Positions 1 to 11,869 of a stretch of DNA of 64,000 nt are shown piece after piece. The position numbers and the translations under genes are program-made. The notes beneath the pieces were generated by a model. The model was not told the origin of the DNA and did not search any database. It saw only the letters and a list, made by a program, of their open reading frames with translations. The DNA is taken from contig JAGFBZ010000328.1 in the NCBI GenBank assembly GCA_018398805.1, positions 1,514,001-1,578,000 on the forward strand. The letters run 5' to 3'. Within the stretch, counting starts at the first letter, position 1. Each line of letters begins with the position of its first letter. This stretch comes from Hirundichthys speculiger. Taxonomy: Eukaryota > Chordata > Actinopteri > Beloniformes > Exocoetidae.

Positions 1-335
1 GGTGACCGGTGATCTAGTCCTCCGACCATCTCACCTCAGTGCTGCTACCTGCATCTGTTTATGTGGTCATTATATTTAGTCATTTGTGTGCTCTCCTCTC
101 TCTGTCCTCCATCCTCTCTCTGTCCTGTCTCTCCTCTTTTTCTTTCTTTATCCAGCTGGTCTTCAGCAGGAAGGTCCCCCATATGATCCAGGTCCTGCTC
201 AAGGTTTCTTCCTCTTAAAGTGGAGTTTTTCCTTGCCACTGTTTGGCTTAAAGGTTTTTTTTTTCTCCCTCTTTACTTGCAAATTGACATTATAACAGAC
301 ACTATACTAATAAAATTGACTTGAATTGAATTACA
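1..335 (+). mobile_element. 3' end of a fish LINE/SINE-type retrotransposon
   Basis: The box around 190-250 (CCTGCTCAAGGTTTCTTCC, then GGAGTTTTTCCTTGCCACTG) and the end at 305-333 (AATAAAATTGACTTGAATTG) are what I know as the 3' region of a very common fish non-LTR repeat. The same segments occur in reverse orientation at 60867-61145, which confirms a dispersed element from this window alone. The 5' part lies outside the window or is truncated. No coding region is visible. The exact family is not resolved. Confidence 0.8.
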
Positions 336-340
336 ACTGA

Positions 341-1128
341 CTGGGGCCATTACATAAATAACCAACCAGGGGCCCCCTCGAGCTGTTTGCAGTAAAGTGG
401 TGAGTCTGTGGTAAAAATACGCATCGAGTCGGGCAGCTGGAGGAGGCGCGTTTTTGTCGAGTGTCGAGAGTGAGAGTGGAACATAGAAGATTACGTTCTG
501 GAATGAAGTGTTGCCTTAAGGTGATTTAGAGCGGTAAACTTGGACTTGAAAATTTCCGTCCTGACAAAAAAAAGACAAAAAAATTGGAGCAACCCTCGGT
601 TATGAATCAAAAGTGACTATTTGAAAAAAAACCAAAAAATAAATAAATAAATTTAGAAAATACAGCAGGACATTTTCTTTCATCTATGCACAAAAAAAAA
701 AAAACAGAAAAAATAATTAAAAAATGTGTAATGCCATGCATAACTTTGCAGCCTTACTGGACCTGAGATTGTTCCACTCAAGGACACTGTAATCTCTGAC
801 AGTTTTAAACATGCTTCTTCTTGTGTTATAATCTTTAAAAAAAATTAATAAATAGAAAACAGATGAGCATCTTGGTAAAAGAAGTACATAAACACATAAA
901 TGTGAACAAGCTTCATGTATTTCCTGCCAAGTCCAAGCACAAAGAGAAACCATGATGAATCTGGCGACGTTCTGAAGTGCTTCCATCTAGTGGCCAGTGT
1001 TTGCAACAGCAATGAAACCGCGCTCCAGATGTTCAGCCGTGTGCTTCACAATGTAGACAGTTTGCACCATTCTAACAAGTATCTTCTCAGTTGAAGCTGT
1101 TCAACATTTTTACTTTTCTTATTCTGTA
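341..1128. other. Unassigned unique sequence
   Basis: AT-rich sequence with A-runs near 565-720. No exon, RNA gene or recognised repeat was seen. A CTCF-like core in reverse (CCATCTAGTGGCC) lies at about 983-995. Confidence 0.4.
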
Positions 1129-1130
1129 TA

Positions 1131-1870
1131 CAGCGGTACCTCTACTTACGAAATTAATTGGTTCTGGAAGTAGTTTCATAACCGGAAAATTTCGTAAGTA
1201 GAGACCTAATCCGTTCCAAGCCCTCCAAAATTCGATCATAAATTTTTTATAAATTATAAATAATACATTAAATGACATAAAAACCTGTAAGAAATACATG
1301 TCAGAACTAGAAAAGCACTCGGAGAGCTCAGACCTCTCAAGCGCAACAATTATCGAAAATTTGAAAGTGATCCAGAATCCAGGATTTCTTCCGGATCACA
1401 CCCAAAATGAAATCAATTCTTTCTTTTCACATTTCTGACAACTCCTAAAAATTTTAATCAAAATCCATCCATAACTTTTGGAGTTATCTTGAACACAGAC
1501 AAACAGACAGATAAACGCCAGCAAAAACATAACCCTCTTTGGCGGAGGTAAAAATTGTTTGTTTACCTGAGTTGCTGGGTTACGCTCATACAGACAAGGG
1601 GCCCTCCTAGCCAATGGGATGCCAGGAAGATGCTAAGCGATAGCCAATGGCAGAGCAGCTTGGACGTACCGCTTTCAAACCGAGCTACAGAGCTGACAGC
1701 TATGTTTACGTTCGGTAAACTCTGGGAGCTGCGAGTAGCAGCGCTACTGGATTTTTGACTTTCGTATCCTGAAATTTCTTTTCATAACAAGAGGCAATAT
1801 TTTTCCGTTGAGGCGTTTCGTAACCTAAAAATTTCGTATGTAGAGACCTTCGTAAGTTGAGGTACCACTG
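1131..1870 (+). mobile_element. Composite mariner-type miniature element, copy A
   Basis: The element is 740 bp. It begins CAGCGGTACCTCTACTTACG and ends with the inverse GTTGAGGTACCACTG, with TA on both sides (1129-1130 and 1871-1872), the target duplication of the Tc1/mariner/pogo group. Inside it carries a separate module at about 1330-1560 (antisense of ACCTCCGCCAAGGAGGTTATG) and a segment with CCAATGG boxes at about 1600-1660. Full-length relatives lie at 9494-10215 and 53163-53903 (reverse) and a truncated one at 24977-25202. No transposase frame is present, so it is non-autonomous. Confidence 0.88.
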
Positions 1871-1872
1871 TA

Positions 1873-3539
1873 TATTATTCTTTCATCACTTTTTCACTAG
1901 TGAGGGAAGAATCGACCAGGAGACCGCAGCCGTGCAGACTCTGTACCGGCGTGCGCTGTGATATTTACCCGTCGATCTAGATTCCCAGAAGAGCTGTAGA
2001 AGGTGGACGGGCCAGAGGAAGGTACCGGGCCTCTCTTCTGAGGCTGCACAACCCAACCTGGAAAACACCAGGTAACATGGGTAGCAGCGTCTGCATATCA
2101 CGGTCAGGTGAGTGCGTCAAAACGATCTCCTTTGGATCCACTGTTTTGTTCATCTCTATTTAGCTGTATTTATGACAAGGATGCATCACTCTCAAGTTAT
2201 GAAAACAACTTCACCTAAAAATCTGTGCAATTGAAAACAAGTTCAACGCACTTCTGCCAACTGTTGATTCATGACGTGTACTTGTGTGTCCATATTGTCA
2301 ACTTTATATAAAAAAAAAACTGCCTTGCAGCTCTGGTACATTTAAAGAGCGCAATAAATCTGGTCCATGTTCAAGTGGCGCGAGCCTGCAAGACATGCAA
2401 TTTATGTTTAACAAATGGAATATTTTCCAATAATTGTCTGCTTAATTGCTTGTTTGATGGATTGCACCATCTGATGGCACCACACCACCCTCTCCAGCTG
2501 TTTGGATCCCTCTCGGGAGAGGCTCTAATAGATTTTGGAAGTAAAACAAATGCAAAATTCAACAAAACTGCTCCAGTGGTGCCACATGGGAATCTCCACC
2601 CAACCCCCCCACCCAACTCTGGACTCTCCATCAACACCTCACAACTTCTGGATTTTGCCGTTGGGGATGGACTGCGTTAGGGCTAGGGTCATTTGCTCCC
2701 CAGTCTGCTTTCACGAGCAGCGATGGGTTGCTGGGACTTGAAGGGAGGATAAACCAGGTATGAAAAGGTGACACATCCAATGACGTCTTTGCCGCTCTTC
2801 TTGTTAATGTCACTTTTGGGCAGCAGTACCAAGAACATTGTCCTGTTGGGCTTTGCCTCCTTGCACTTATTGGCACCGATGACTAAACTCGTGGAATCTC
2901 TCGCTGCCACATTGAAATAATTTCCCTTTTTCTTTTCTCCATTTAAACATCAAATGAAAACTTCTGTCACAGTTTACTGGCTGTTAGCTCTGAAATTGAT
3001 CAGGTAATTATTGCCCAAAGAGGCAATTCATCATGATTGCAGTTTGCAAGACAGAAAATGAACGTGTAATTCATTATAGTAGAGCGAGGACTCATCTGGC
3101 CATGTTATGTTCATTTTTAATGCACATTTCTTTTATAGCAGCTTTGCAACATAACTCAAAAAAGCTTCTGACGATTTCTGAGCATTACTTGGTTCAGATT
3201 GTTTTCTTGGAGTCTTGTCAGTGGGAGGAGCTAATGTCCCTTGATCGAGCGAATCCCCTGTTCCTGGTCAAATGCACGTTCTTTAACATCTGTATGCACA
3301 TTCGAGACTAAAGTAAAGAAATTAGTGTTTGGCAGATAATTTGTTTGACCGTTGGAAAACCTAATTGTTGTCCCTTTTAAATGGAGCCACATCTGTCAGG
3401 AACATGCATTTGTTGGGCGAGCAACAGAAGTGAGTGTGACAGTTGCACCCATGAAAGTGCAACTGTCAACTGGCAATGCAAGGCAATCTGAATCCAAAGA
3501 GACAGTGATAATCCCATATCTCCACAGTCTGAGACCAAA
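1873..3539. other. Unassigned unique sequence
   Basis: About 1.7 kb with no gene I can support. Frames of 70-100 codons around 2375-2910 are open on both strands, lack flanking splice sites of note and resemble no family known to me. 3360-3540 may be the decayed upstream part of the Tc1-like fragment that follows. Confidence 0.35.
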
Positions 3540-3799
3540 CTGTCCTCCAAGATGACAATGCTGGCCCCCCCACAGCAGGGTTCATCTGAGATGAATGGAC
3601 CTGCCAGCAGTCCTGACCTCAACCCATTTAAACACTTGCTGGATCAGCTCAGATGTCCCGTTGGTGCCAGAGAGACCAGCACAACCACGTTGGCCAGTTG
3701 AAGAATGGGTTGACATCCCACAGCAGTGTGACCAGGCCGGTGACCAGGAGGAAGAGCCAGGCTGTTGTAGCTGTATACGGTTCTTCCACACGCTGCTGA
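3540..3799 (+). pseudogene. Tc1-like transposase, C-terminal remnant
   Basis: Three pieces in different frames match the Tc1/mariner transposase order. VLQDDNA at 3542-3562 is the second catalytic aspartate block. SPDLNPFKHLLDQL starts at 3609, where the family normally has the catalytic glutamate (NPIEHLW) and this copy has NPFKHLL, so the glutamate is lost. AVVAVYGSSTR at about 3761-3793 is the typical C-terminus, followed by a stop at 3797. At least two frameshifts and an in-frame stop make it dead. The downstream part of the element is interrupted by the hAT insertion at 3837. Confidence 0.8.
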
Positions 3800-3836
3800 G
3801 GTGCCTGTTCGTTAAACTGCCAATATGTCTTGTTTC

Positions 3837-4607
3837 TAGAGGTCTTCACGGGTCCACTTTCATGGACCCGAACCCGAATGGACCCATGAAAATTCCACCC
3901 GAAACCGACCCGAGCTATTATCATAAGTCCAGGGGTCCAAACCTGAATGGACCTGCAATATTTGGACCCGGAACCGACCTGACCTGAGTCTTTAGTTTCT
4001 GAATGAACCAAACCGGGTTACCCGAATAGAACCAAGACAATCCAGCCCATAGTTGCTCATGTTAAAGTTGTCTAGCGTTGAATAAAACTTGATTTTCTTA
4101 CCTAAAGTTGTCTTCTTCTACCGGTTCAGTTGCTACATAGGCTACATGATGTAAACAACAATAAATCCACGCCGTTATTTTCTTTGTGGATACAGATGCT
4201 ATTGGTAGCAACTGCTAACGCTAATAGCCTACACCGGTCAGGACGTGTCATGAACATATTCTCTCATCCAGCGTTGTCATGTTGGTGATCCGTTGTGCTT
4301 TACAGCTGCCGGGCAAACCGCTAACAACACGCTACGGCAACACGACTGTTTCATGACAAACACGCCACGTTAATTATTAAACATTTAACTGCCCCGAGTC
4401 CTGACATTGGCTGCCACCGCCAATATCTTTACCTCTCTCAAGTAAACGCGGACCCAGCCTGTCAGAGAGCACAGACCGGACCCGAGACTAACTGTACCGA
4501 TTCCGACCCAAACCTGGGGTCACGTGTTTTGAATGGACACGAGACCGGATTCGGGTCGGATTGGAACCTCGGGTTTTCGGGTAGTCGGGTTGTTCCGAAG
4601 ACCTCTA
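3837..4607. mobile_element. hAT-type non-autonomous transposon with 8-bp target duplication
   Basis: The element is 771 bp. The termini are inverted: TAGAGGTCTTCACGGGTCC at the left and GAAGACCTCTA at the right. Direct repeats CTTGTTTC flank it exactly (3829-3836 and 4608-4615), the 8-bp duplication expected of hAT transposition. Subterminal regions are rich in GACCCG/CGGGTC motifs in opposite orientation at the two ends. No transposase frame is seen. It sits just behind the Tc1-like remnant ending at 3799. Confidence 0.92.
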
Positions 4608-4734
4608 CTTGTTTCTTCAGACTTCTAGAAACTTGTAGACCTCTGCTCATCCTCATGCAGAAGGACTTCTGCAGCTCGGTCGTCTTTGTTTTGCTTTGAG
4701 TTGTGTTTATTAAATGCCTCCAGCACAATTCGAT

Positions 4735-4975
4735 CCCCCGGTGTGTCTGCAATCATCGTCAGACTTCAGCCGTCTGGACAAATGTCCTCATGTCTGACTC
4801 TGACACAGAGCTTTGTGGTCGACCCAGGGCTCGCGGCTGCAAAATCAAACCCAAACCATCACCCTTCTACCACTGTGCTTGATGGTTGTCATGAGGTGTG
4901 GAGATCTTTGCATCATGGCCAAACATCTCCACTTTGGTCTCACCTGTCCGGAGGTGCTGCCGTACCCTTCTCAGA
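4735..4975 (-). pseudogene. Tc1-like transposase, central fragment
   Basis: Reading the minus strand from 4975, ETKVEMFGH is the segment just after the first catalytic aspartate of Tc1-like transposases, followed after a gap and frame change by VMVW and an AAASPG-like stretch. The same family appears at 21640-22240, where the block around CATCCCCCCACCACCGTGC corresponds to CATCACCCTTCTACCACTG here. Both copies are heavily mutated. The edges are estimates. Confidence 0.6.
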
Positions 4976-4989
4976 GAGAAGTGAACTTC

Positions 4990-6560
4990 CGTACAACCGA
5001 CTACCTGGAGTCTCTTCCCCGAGTCTCAGTTCCTCTGGGAGCAGTATGGCCCGAACAAAACGTAGGATGATTGATAAGAACAAAAACCGATTCTCTTATT
5101 ACCTGCTGGTGTTCAAAAACAACATTCAAAAGACATTTTAGTTTGCCTTCTGAGCCCTTTGCCACTGATTTCCTTCTTCTGATGTGTGCTGGAATTTGAT
5201 TTGTTACCGCAAAAGACTATGAAACAGAAAGCCTTGTTTCGGCCTTGCAATTAAATTGTGTCCTTGCGTCGGGGGCGGTTGTTTGTTTTTGTCAACGCTT
5301 CTAATCACGAAAAAGGTCAAAGGAGTCAAGCCGAGGATTGTCCCGTGCAGCCCACTGCCTCACATTAACCACGGATATTCCAACACAGACAGGTGTAGCG
5401 ACGTACACAGCCGACGTAGCTGTACCCTCTCTGCCATCAGCAGGACAAAGCCTGGTCAGCGGGAACCGTGGGGGGAGAAAGATTTATGAGAAAATATATG
5501 AAGAGAAGTTGAAAATCTGCCGGAGACCGTGTGATCATCGAGGACGAAGCTAAAAATGAAAATATATTATTGGCAGGAAAGAGTCTGGCGCAGCAGAAGC
5601 TGAGTGGATGTTTATTTCTGCCCCTCTGCTGAGAAAGTGCTGGAATAAATCAGTGTCAAACGTGGAGCTAATGTGAAACATGTGATGGTCAGTGACAGCA
5701 TGACTGATGACTGCATTATCGAGCTATAAACTGCAGTCCCAGTTTTACAATAGCAGGCTTCCCAGACACTTCTCCTGTTTTTTTTTTTGTTTTTTTTTTC
5801 CAAGCGTAAAAGGAAACTATTTGTCACATTCTGCAGGATGCGGTAAAAGAGGAAACAATTTATTACCGCTGGATGTATATATCTGCCGTCGACGTTTCAT
5901 TCAACAGACCGACGTCGGCTAACGGGGAAGCGAGGCGCCGATAACGACAGTAACACCTAATTGTGCTGCTATAATAAACCGCCGCTGTGCAATTAATGTT
6001 ATAACAGAACTTGAAACTTATTAATTTTTCAAAATGACTTGAACAGGGTGGTTAATTGAACGTTGAGAGAAGTGCCTGAAATAAAAAGTAGATTGTTTCG
6101 TATAGTTTGTGATGAATGAAAATGCTGCAAGTGAAGTTGATTAATTAAATATATAACTCACTGAACTGCAACTAAAACCCTGTTACATGAAAATTAGTTT
6201 CATACACGCGTGCGCACAGCTGCCTACACTGCATTAAGAACCAAATGAAGAGAAACTGGATTAATGCACATTCGCGAGACATTTGCTGTCTGATATTTCT
6301 GTTTTTAATCAACATCTGAAGGTGTTTAGATTATAATGGGATGGTTCAGAAGACGTCTAGATCACAGCGAGAGGTTGATGTTAATTCAGAATTTATCCAC
6401 GCACCAAAAGACATCCCTATCACGTTATTATCCAGGCTAATTGGTTACTTTCACGAATGCCGATCAACTCATTACTGCACAGTTATTATATCCACGGGAA
6501 CGATGCTACGCACATTCAGACTGTCAGCCCTAATCCAGTTTTTTATTTAGTATTCACATC
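4990..6560. other. Unassigned unique sequence
   Basis: No recognised gene or repeat. 5590-5760 and 5940-6000 read like constrained noncoding sequence; the 25-bp stretch at 5971-5995 recurs with small changes at 42320-42345. Confidence 0.3.
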
Positions 6561-6568
6561 ATATTTAG

Positions 6569-6961
6569 TAGGGGTGAGTATTGGCAAGTACCTCGCAATA
6601 CGATATGTATCATGATACTTGGGTTACTATGCGATATTATCGCGATATCACGATATATTGCGATATTCTACCCAGTTAATATCAAAATTAAAAGTAGAGA
6701 TGAAAAATCAAGTTGCTGTATATGTTCATCAGATGATATTGATCATTCAGAGGACAAATTGAGTCAGAACTATTTGCTTCAAAACAACCTATTTATTGTT
6801 CATTATTATTGTTTTTGCACATTTAAGTAACCATTACAACATACTGACAGCATTGTAGAATTTTCCTTGAAAAAAATCGATATTAGGAGCTGAAAAATCA
6901 ATATTATATATTGGCCAAAAATCGCAATATATTGCCAAATCGATTTTTTTTCACACCCCTA
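6569..6961 (+). mobile_element. hAT miniature element (GATATCG-rich family), copy 1
   Basis: The element is 393 bp, starting TAGGGGTGAGTATTGG and ending TTCACACCCCTA. Flanking 8-bp direct repeats are perfect: ATATTTAG at 6561-6568 and 6962-6969. Both subterminal regions are full of CGATAT/ATCGCG words. Relatives are at 36257, 52033, 56812 (fragment) and 57237. There is no coding capacity. Confidence 0.93.
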
Positions 6962-6969
6962 ATATTTAG

Positions 6970-9122
6970 ATACTTCTTGACTGTCCAGTTCGTATTCAAA
7001 CCATCTGAAGAGGGTAGGTTCAAATGTGAGTTGGGTTTTCAGACTGAGACCGTTGACTCGTTGCCCAAATGCACCTTCTGCAACACGACATGAACAAAAA
7101 CTACCAGAGAGGCGGAAGTGAGCTGCCCAAAATGGCTAGTTAGCTCTGTTCTGACCCATGGTGGTGTCATGGTAGACCGCCACAGAGCAGCATCCAGCTC
7201 ATGTACGAACGTATACCACCATGGCTCCACAAGGCCTCTCGTGACAGCAGCGAAGCCACCGGACTGGTTCGTTTACATCAGTTCTGTGTGTGTGTAGAAG
7301 CCGTGTGTATAAGGGAATATCATATTCCCTTATTACCTATTCCACGGTTTTTCTGTCAAAATACGTATTAGCGCCTTTATTTGGAAAATCTCCCGACAAA
7401 CCGAAAGTAGCTACGAAGAACATAAACGAGAGAAAAATGTGTGTGCATTGTCGCATTAATGCCGCCAATCTGTCAGAAAGCAATGGTTTTAAATGTTACA
7501 CACAGTTCACAGGTTTAATAAGATGTGTGAATGTACTTCAAGTGTATTTTGTGTGTGAAGTAACAGTATGCCATAGTTTTTGCGACATCAGTGTTTACAA
7601 TTACATGCTAGGTTACCTTGTTTTCTAGCCTGCTGTGCTAACACCTGTTGAGCTAATAGTAAGCAGTCCATATGCTGATATTTACATGGCTGTTTATTAA
7701 GACAGTTTTGTGTCTTTCTTTTCTAGTTTTACACCGTGTTCAATGCTGTCAGAAAATAAATTAAAGGGGCAAGGCTGTTTATCTATGTTCACGCAAGAGC
7801 ACAACACATAGAGAGAACAGTACACCCTTCGTGACAATGACGGACTGATAACGTCTCACACTGTGTGTGTCGTTGGTTACATCGCGTTACATTCATCTAA
7901 TTTTAATCCATGCCCTGATTTTATTCACCTCTGCAGGTACCACAATGAGGTTGACCTGCAATTGAACGTGTCAAAAGCTATGACGAAGCTACAAAAATGG
8001 AAAAAGGTAAAAGCTATAGGGTGGCAGTAAAAGCCATCTGCCCGTTACGCTGAATTAAAAGGCCGGGTTGCGGCCTTTCATCCTGGAGAAGCAGCTTGAG
8101 CAGAGCTCTATAAATGATTCCCTCACTGTCTTAGTGTTAAAGCTGAGGCCACGAAAAAAAAAAAAAAAACTCCAGTGGTATATTTGGAAAGGCCAGGCGG
8201 TTCCATGGTGGGAATCACGAGGCTGCGGAGGATAAGCCATGTTGGGTTGCACGTTATGAGGCCAATAAACCGCAGACATCCCTTGGGCCGGTCGACATCC
8301 GTTAACAGTTTATAGTAACAAATTTCCATTTAAAATAGCAGGTTTACTTGAGGCCTTGAGAATAGAGATGATTTCTTCTGATACGGCAGCAGTGGGAAAG
8401 GTTACGTTGATAAGAAGAGGCAGGTGACTGAACACCGTTGACACTCGCTAACGTCTGCAGGGACCAGGACTCTCCTGCCTTCAAGTAGGACAGGTTGAAC
8501 GGTCGTTCGTGTCCTGGTGTTTTATCATCATGCAGCATTACTCCTTTTTTATTTTTGATAAAATCAGACAGGAGATTAATTTAGCGGCACTAAAAATAAC
8601 TAAGCCCCTGACATTAAGGCTTGTGTGTACCAGCACAGTGGCAAGAAAAACCATGTGGAATTAACTACATTAATCTGCCATAAAATGTCACTCGACTTCA
8701 TCTAAGACGCCATAACAGACGACCACAATGCTCTTATGATGACGGCACGCCGTAATAACGTATTATGCCTTGTATCCTCATGAAAAACAGCTCTTAAACA
8801 GTCCCAGTAATGACGGGAAACATGAGTGAACCTGCTCAAACGCGCTTTGACAGCAAAGGCTTCAAGCAGATGCTTTCAGCAGCCCCGGATCAGAGCTGAG
8901 AGTTTCTGACTGCTCCTCCTCGCAGAGCCGCTCGCGCTCAGACAACAATTACCAGGATGTCTGGTGTGAAGGGCTCTCTGGAGGTCATCCCGCCGCATCT
9001 CCACAGGCCACTCCAGAAGGCAGTTTTCCGTTTCTTAAGCCGTCATGTGTCGGATTTGCTTTGATGCCGCATCATCCTGCCTCGGCTCAGGCCCTGACAT
9101 TATCCTCCAGGTTAGTTTGGTA
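6970..9122. other. Mostly unassigned unique sequence
   Basis: Apart from the inverted repeat at 7309, nothing is assignable. A 112-codon plus-strand frame at 7290-7628 has no family resemblance and no splice signals. 8040-8330 has the even composition of possible conserved noncoding DNA but no proof. Confidence 0.3.
7309..7333. repeat. 25-bp perfect inverted repeat
   Basis: ATAAGGGAATAT, one spacer base, then its exact reverse complement. It could extrude as a hairpin. It is not the end of any element I can delimit. Confidence 0.7.
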
Positions 9123-9130
9123 AGCTAGGG

Positions 9131-10358
9131 CAGCGGTGCCTAACCTCCGGTCCCCGGCCCTGTACCGGTCCATGGGTCATTTGGTACCGGGCCACAGAGA
9201 AAAAATGAATAACTTCCGTTGTTACCGTTTGATTTATTATCCGAGTCTAAATGATGTTTTATTTTTGAAAAATGACCAGATTCTCTCTATGACTCTTGAC
9301 ACTTCCAGACTTCCAGACCCATGTCTCGGTCATGTGGTATGTTTGAACCCCCGAGCTGACAAAATGAGTAAAAAACAAACATCTTCAGAAAGTGTCTTTG
9401 CCCGGAGAAGGATGTTACGATGCTCTGCTGTTACGAGGACGCTGCTAATAAAGTTTCAGATAAATATACAGCAGATTTACGCTTATTATAATACAGTGGT
9501 ACCTCTACTTACGAAACTTCTCTACATATGAAATCTTCAGGTTACGAAACGCCTCAACAGGAAAATATTGCCTCTTCTTACGAAATAAATTCCAGGATAC
9601 GAAAGGCAAAAATACAGTACGCGCTGTTACTCGCAGCTCCCAGAAGTTTGAAAGTGGTGCGTCCGAGCTGCTCTGCCATTGGCTATCGCTTAGCATCTTC
9701 CTGGCATCCCATTGGCTAGGAGGGCCCCTTGTCTGTATGAGCGTAACCCAGCAACCCAGGTAAACAAACAATTTTTACCTCCACCAAGGAGGTTATGTTT
9801 TTGCCGGCATTTATCTGTCTGTCTGTCTGTGTTCAAGATAACTCAAAAAGTTATGGATGGATTTTGATGAAATTTTCAGGAGTTGTCAGAAATGTGAAAA
9901 GGAAGAACTGATTTTATTTTGGGTGTGATCCGGAAGAAATCCTGGATTCTGGATCGCTTTCAAATTTTCGATAATTTTTTCGCTTGGTGGAGGTCTACGA
10001 TCTCTGAGTGGTTTTCTAGTTCTAACATGTATTTCTTGCAGGTTTTTATGTCATTTCATGTATTATTTATAATTTATAAAAACTTTATATTTGAATTTTG
10101 GGGGGCTTGCAACGGATTAGGGCATTTACATGGAAAACGCGTCTCTACTTACGAAATTTTCAGGTCACAAAACTACTTCCAGAACCAGTTAATTTTGTAA
10201 GTAGAGGTACCACTGTTTATAGAAAAAACTATAGTTTTTATGCCAGTCGAAACCTTTATTATTTTATTGTATTTATTAACATATTTTGCAGACCGGTCCG
10301 TGAAAATATTACCTGACATCAAACCGGTCCGTGGCACAAAAGAGGTTGGGGGCCAGTG
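9131..10358. mobile_element. hAT (Charlie-like) element interrupted by a mariner-type element
   Basis: The left end CAGCGGTGCCTAACCTCC and right end GGTTGGGGGCCAGTG form the imperfect inverted repeat typical of hAT-Charlie elements; the CCGGTCC word recurs inverted inside both ends. Flanks AGCTAGGG (9123-9130) and AACGAGGG (10359-10366) agree at 6 of 8 positions, consistent with an old target duplication. A short frame MSKKQTSSE at about 9364 could be a transposase N-terminus but this is speculative. The core is replaced by the insertion at 9494-10215. Confidence 0.78.
9494..10215 (-). mobile_element. Composite mariner-type miniature element, copy B (nested)
   Basis: 722 bp, reverse orientation relative to copy A. 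It begins CAGTGGTACCTCTACTTACG and ends AAGTAGAGGTACCACTG. The left flank is TA and the right flank TT, so the target duplication has one mutation. It contains the same internal module (ACCTCCACCAAGGAGGTTATG at about 9778). It lies wholly inside the hAT element 9131-10358 and is therefore the younger insertion. Confidence 0.9.
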
Positions 10359-10577
10359 AACGAGGGGATTCATTTTCCCCCTAAGATGACAAGGGGTCCA
10401 GGTCCAAACGTTAACGTTCCCTTCACCGCTCTTCATCTTCGGGTTGAGGCTTTCGTTTCCATTCGTCACATTTGCACATGTGGCACATGCGCGTTTCCCA
10501 GGTGCTCCTCCTTTACTGCGCAAATAATTCAGATGGTTAATTTAGACCAGTCCTCAAATAGTGGAGCACGACCCCTT

Positions 10578-10595
10578 GGGGGGGGGGGGGGGGGG
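10578..10595. repeat. G homopolymer, 18 nt
   Basis: A run of 18 G inside the left part of the hAT-Charlie-like element. Length is likely unstable or assembly-dependent. Confidence 0.9.
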
Positions 10596-10675
10596 TGCAG
10601 TGCCATGCCAGGGGGCGTGTGACCCCAGGAAACATGCTTTTTTTTGCAGTACTGGAATAAAGTATAATTGCACAG

Positions 10676-11869
10676 TAGGGATGTAACGATACGGAAAATT
10701 TGATATCTCGATTATAGTGAACAAATTATCAAGGTTTACGATATTATCGCGATATACTTAATTGCTGTACAAATGTCCAAAAAACACATACATTTAAATA
10801 ATTTCACAAAATGAAACTTTCACATTAAAGGGCAAACAACTGACACAGAAAGAGGTTTTATTTTAAATCTGTGAATGTTCTCATTTATCCAGGTAAATTC
10901 CATTCTCGTAACAATTGAATCATAGGCAACTGGACTTAGATTTGTCTAGATTTGTTTTAAATGAACAAAATAAATAACAGGAACAAAGCTAATTTGTCTG
11001 GTGCAAATTTAAATAAACGCTTTATCAACCACAGTAGGTCAAAATATGCAAACAATTATCAGGAACAAAAATTATAGTGCAAGTTCAAATGAAAAAACTT
11101 TGGACTTTAAGCTGAACCTTAGATAAATATAAATGTGCAAATAAAGAAATAGTTGTAAAGGAGCCAAATATGTTGTTATGAATTGTAGTTCACTCTGTGT
11201 GTCTGTGGGTGTCGCTGTGTTGTTACCTGAGGGTCAGGTATAAAGGTAGCTGCCTGTTATTGGTTAGGCTGTTTGACCCGGAAGGGCAAAAGGTTTTTGA
11301 CCGTTGTGGCGCTAACTGCCGGCGTTATGGTTGTCGGATCAGTTAATGGAATAAATTAATATTTTAACTGCATTAGAAGAACACACCTTTCTTGATCAAC
11401 ACGCAACGGTAATGTTTACAAAATGTGAGTTAGCGAAGCGCGTCAACCAGGTTACTCTTGGTCAAACATCTCAGTAGCTTGAAGCATTAGCCTTAGCTCC
11501 TTCAAGTTGCTTGTACAAATTACAATAAAATGTAAACAAGTGCTCTGCAGACAGGATAACTGTCCTCCACCAGTTGTCCCCCTGCATTCTAAAAAAATAA
11601 AATAAAAATATGCCCGGACCTCGGATTTCGTCATTTTAGTGGGTTGGTAAATGTCCTGCGTGCTATCACCTCTTTCCGCCATGCTCACGTTACGATGCCG
11701 ATGTTACAAGCTACATATTCACGCGAGACATAGTCGCAAGTGGCTCGCAGACTTAAATGAGGCTGATATTACATATCCTGGTAATCGACCGCGATAATGA
11801 GATGAAGTCAAACATAAACAGTAATCGTTACTGCGCATTACCATAATACTGGTAACCGTTCCATCCCTA
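10676..11869. mobile_element. Nested hAT-type element with target duplication
   Basis: The element is 1194 bp, with ends TAGGGATGTAACGATACGG and GTAACCGTTCCATCCCTA in inverted relation. Flanks are TTGCACAG (10668-10675) and TTGCACAT (11870-11877), 7 of 8 identical. The unoccupied sequence TTGCACAT is seen once at 34782-34789 in the paralogous host element, which proves the duplication arose on insertion. No long frame is present. Confidence 0.93.
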
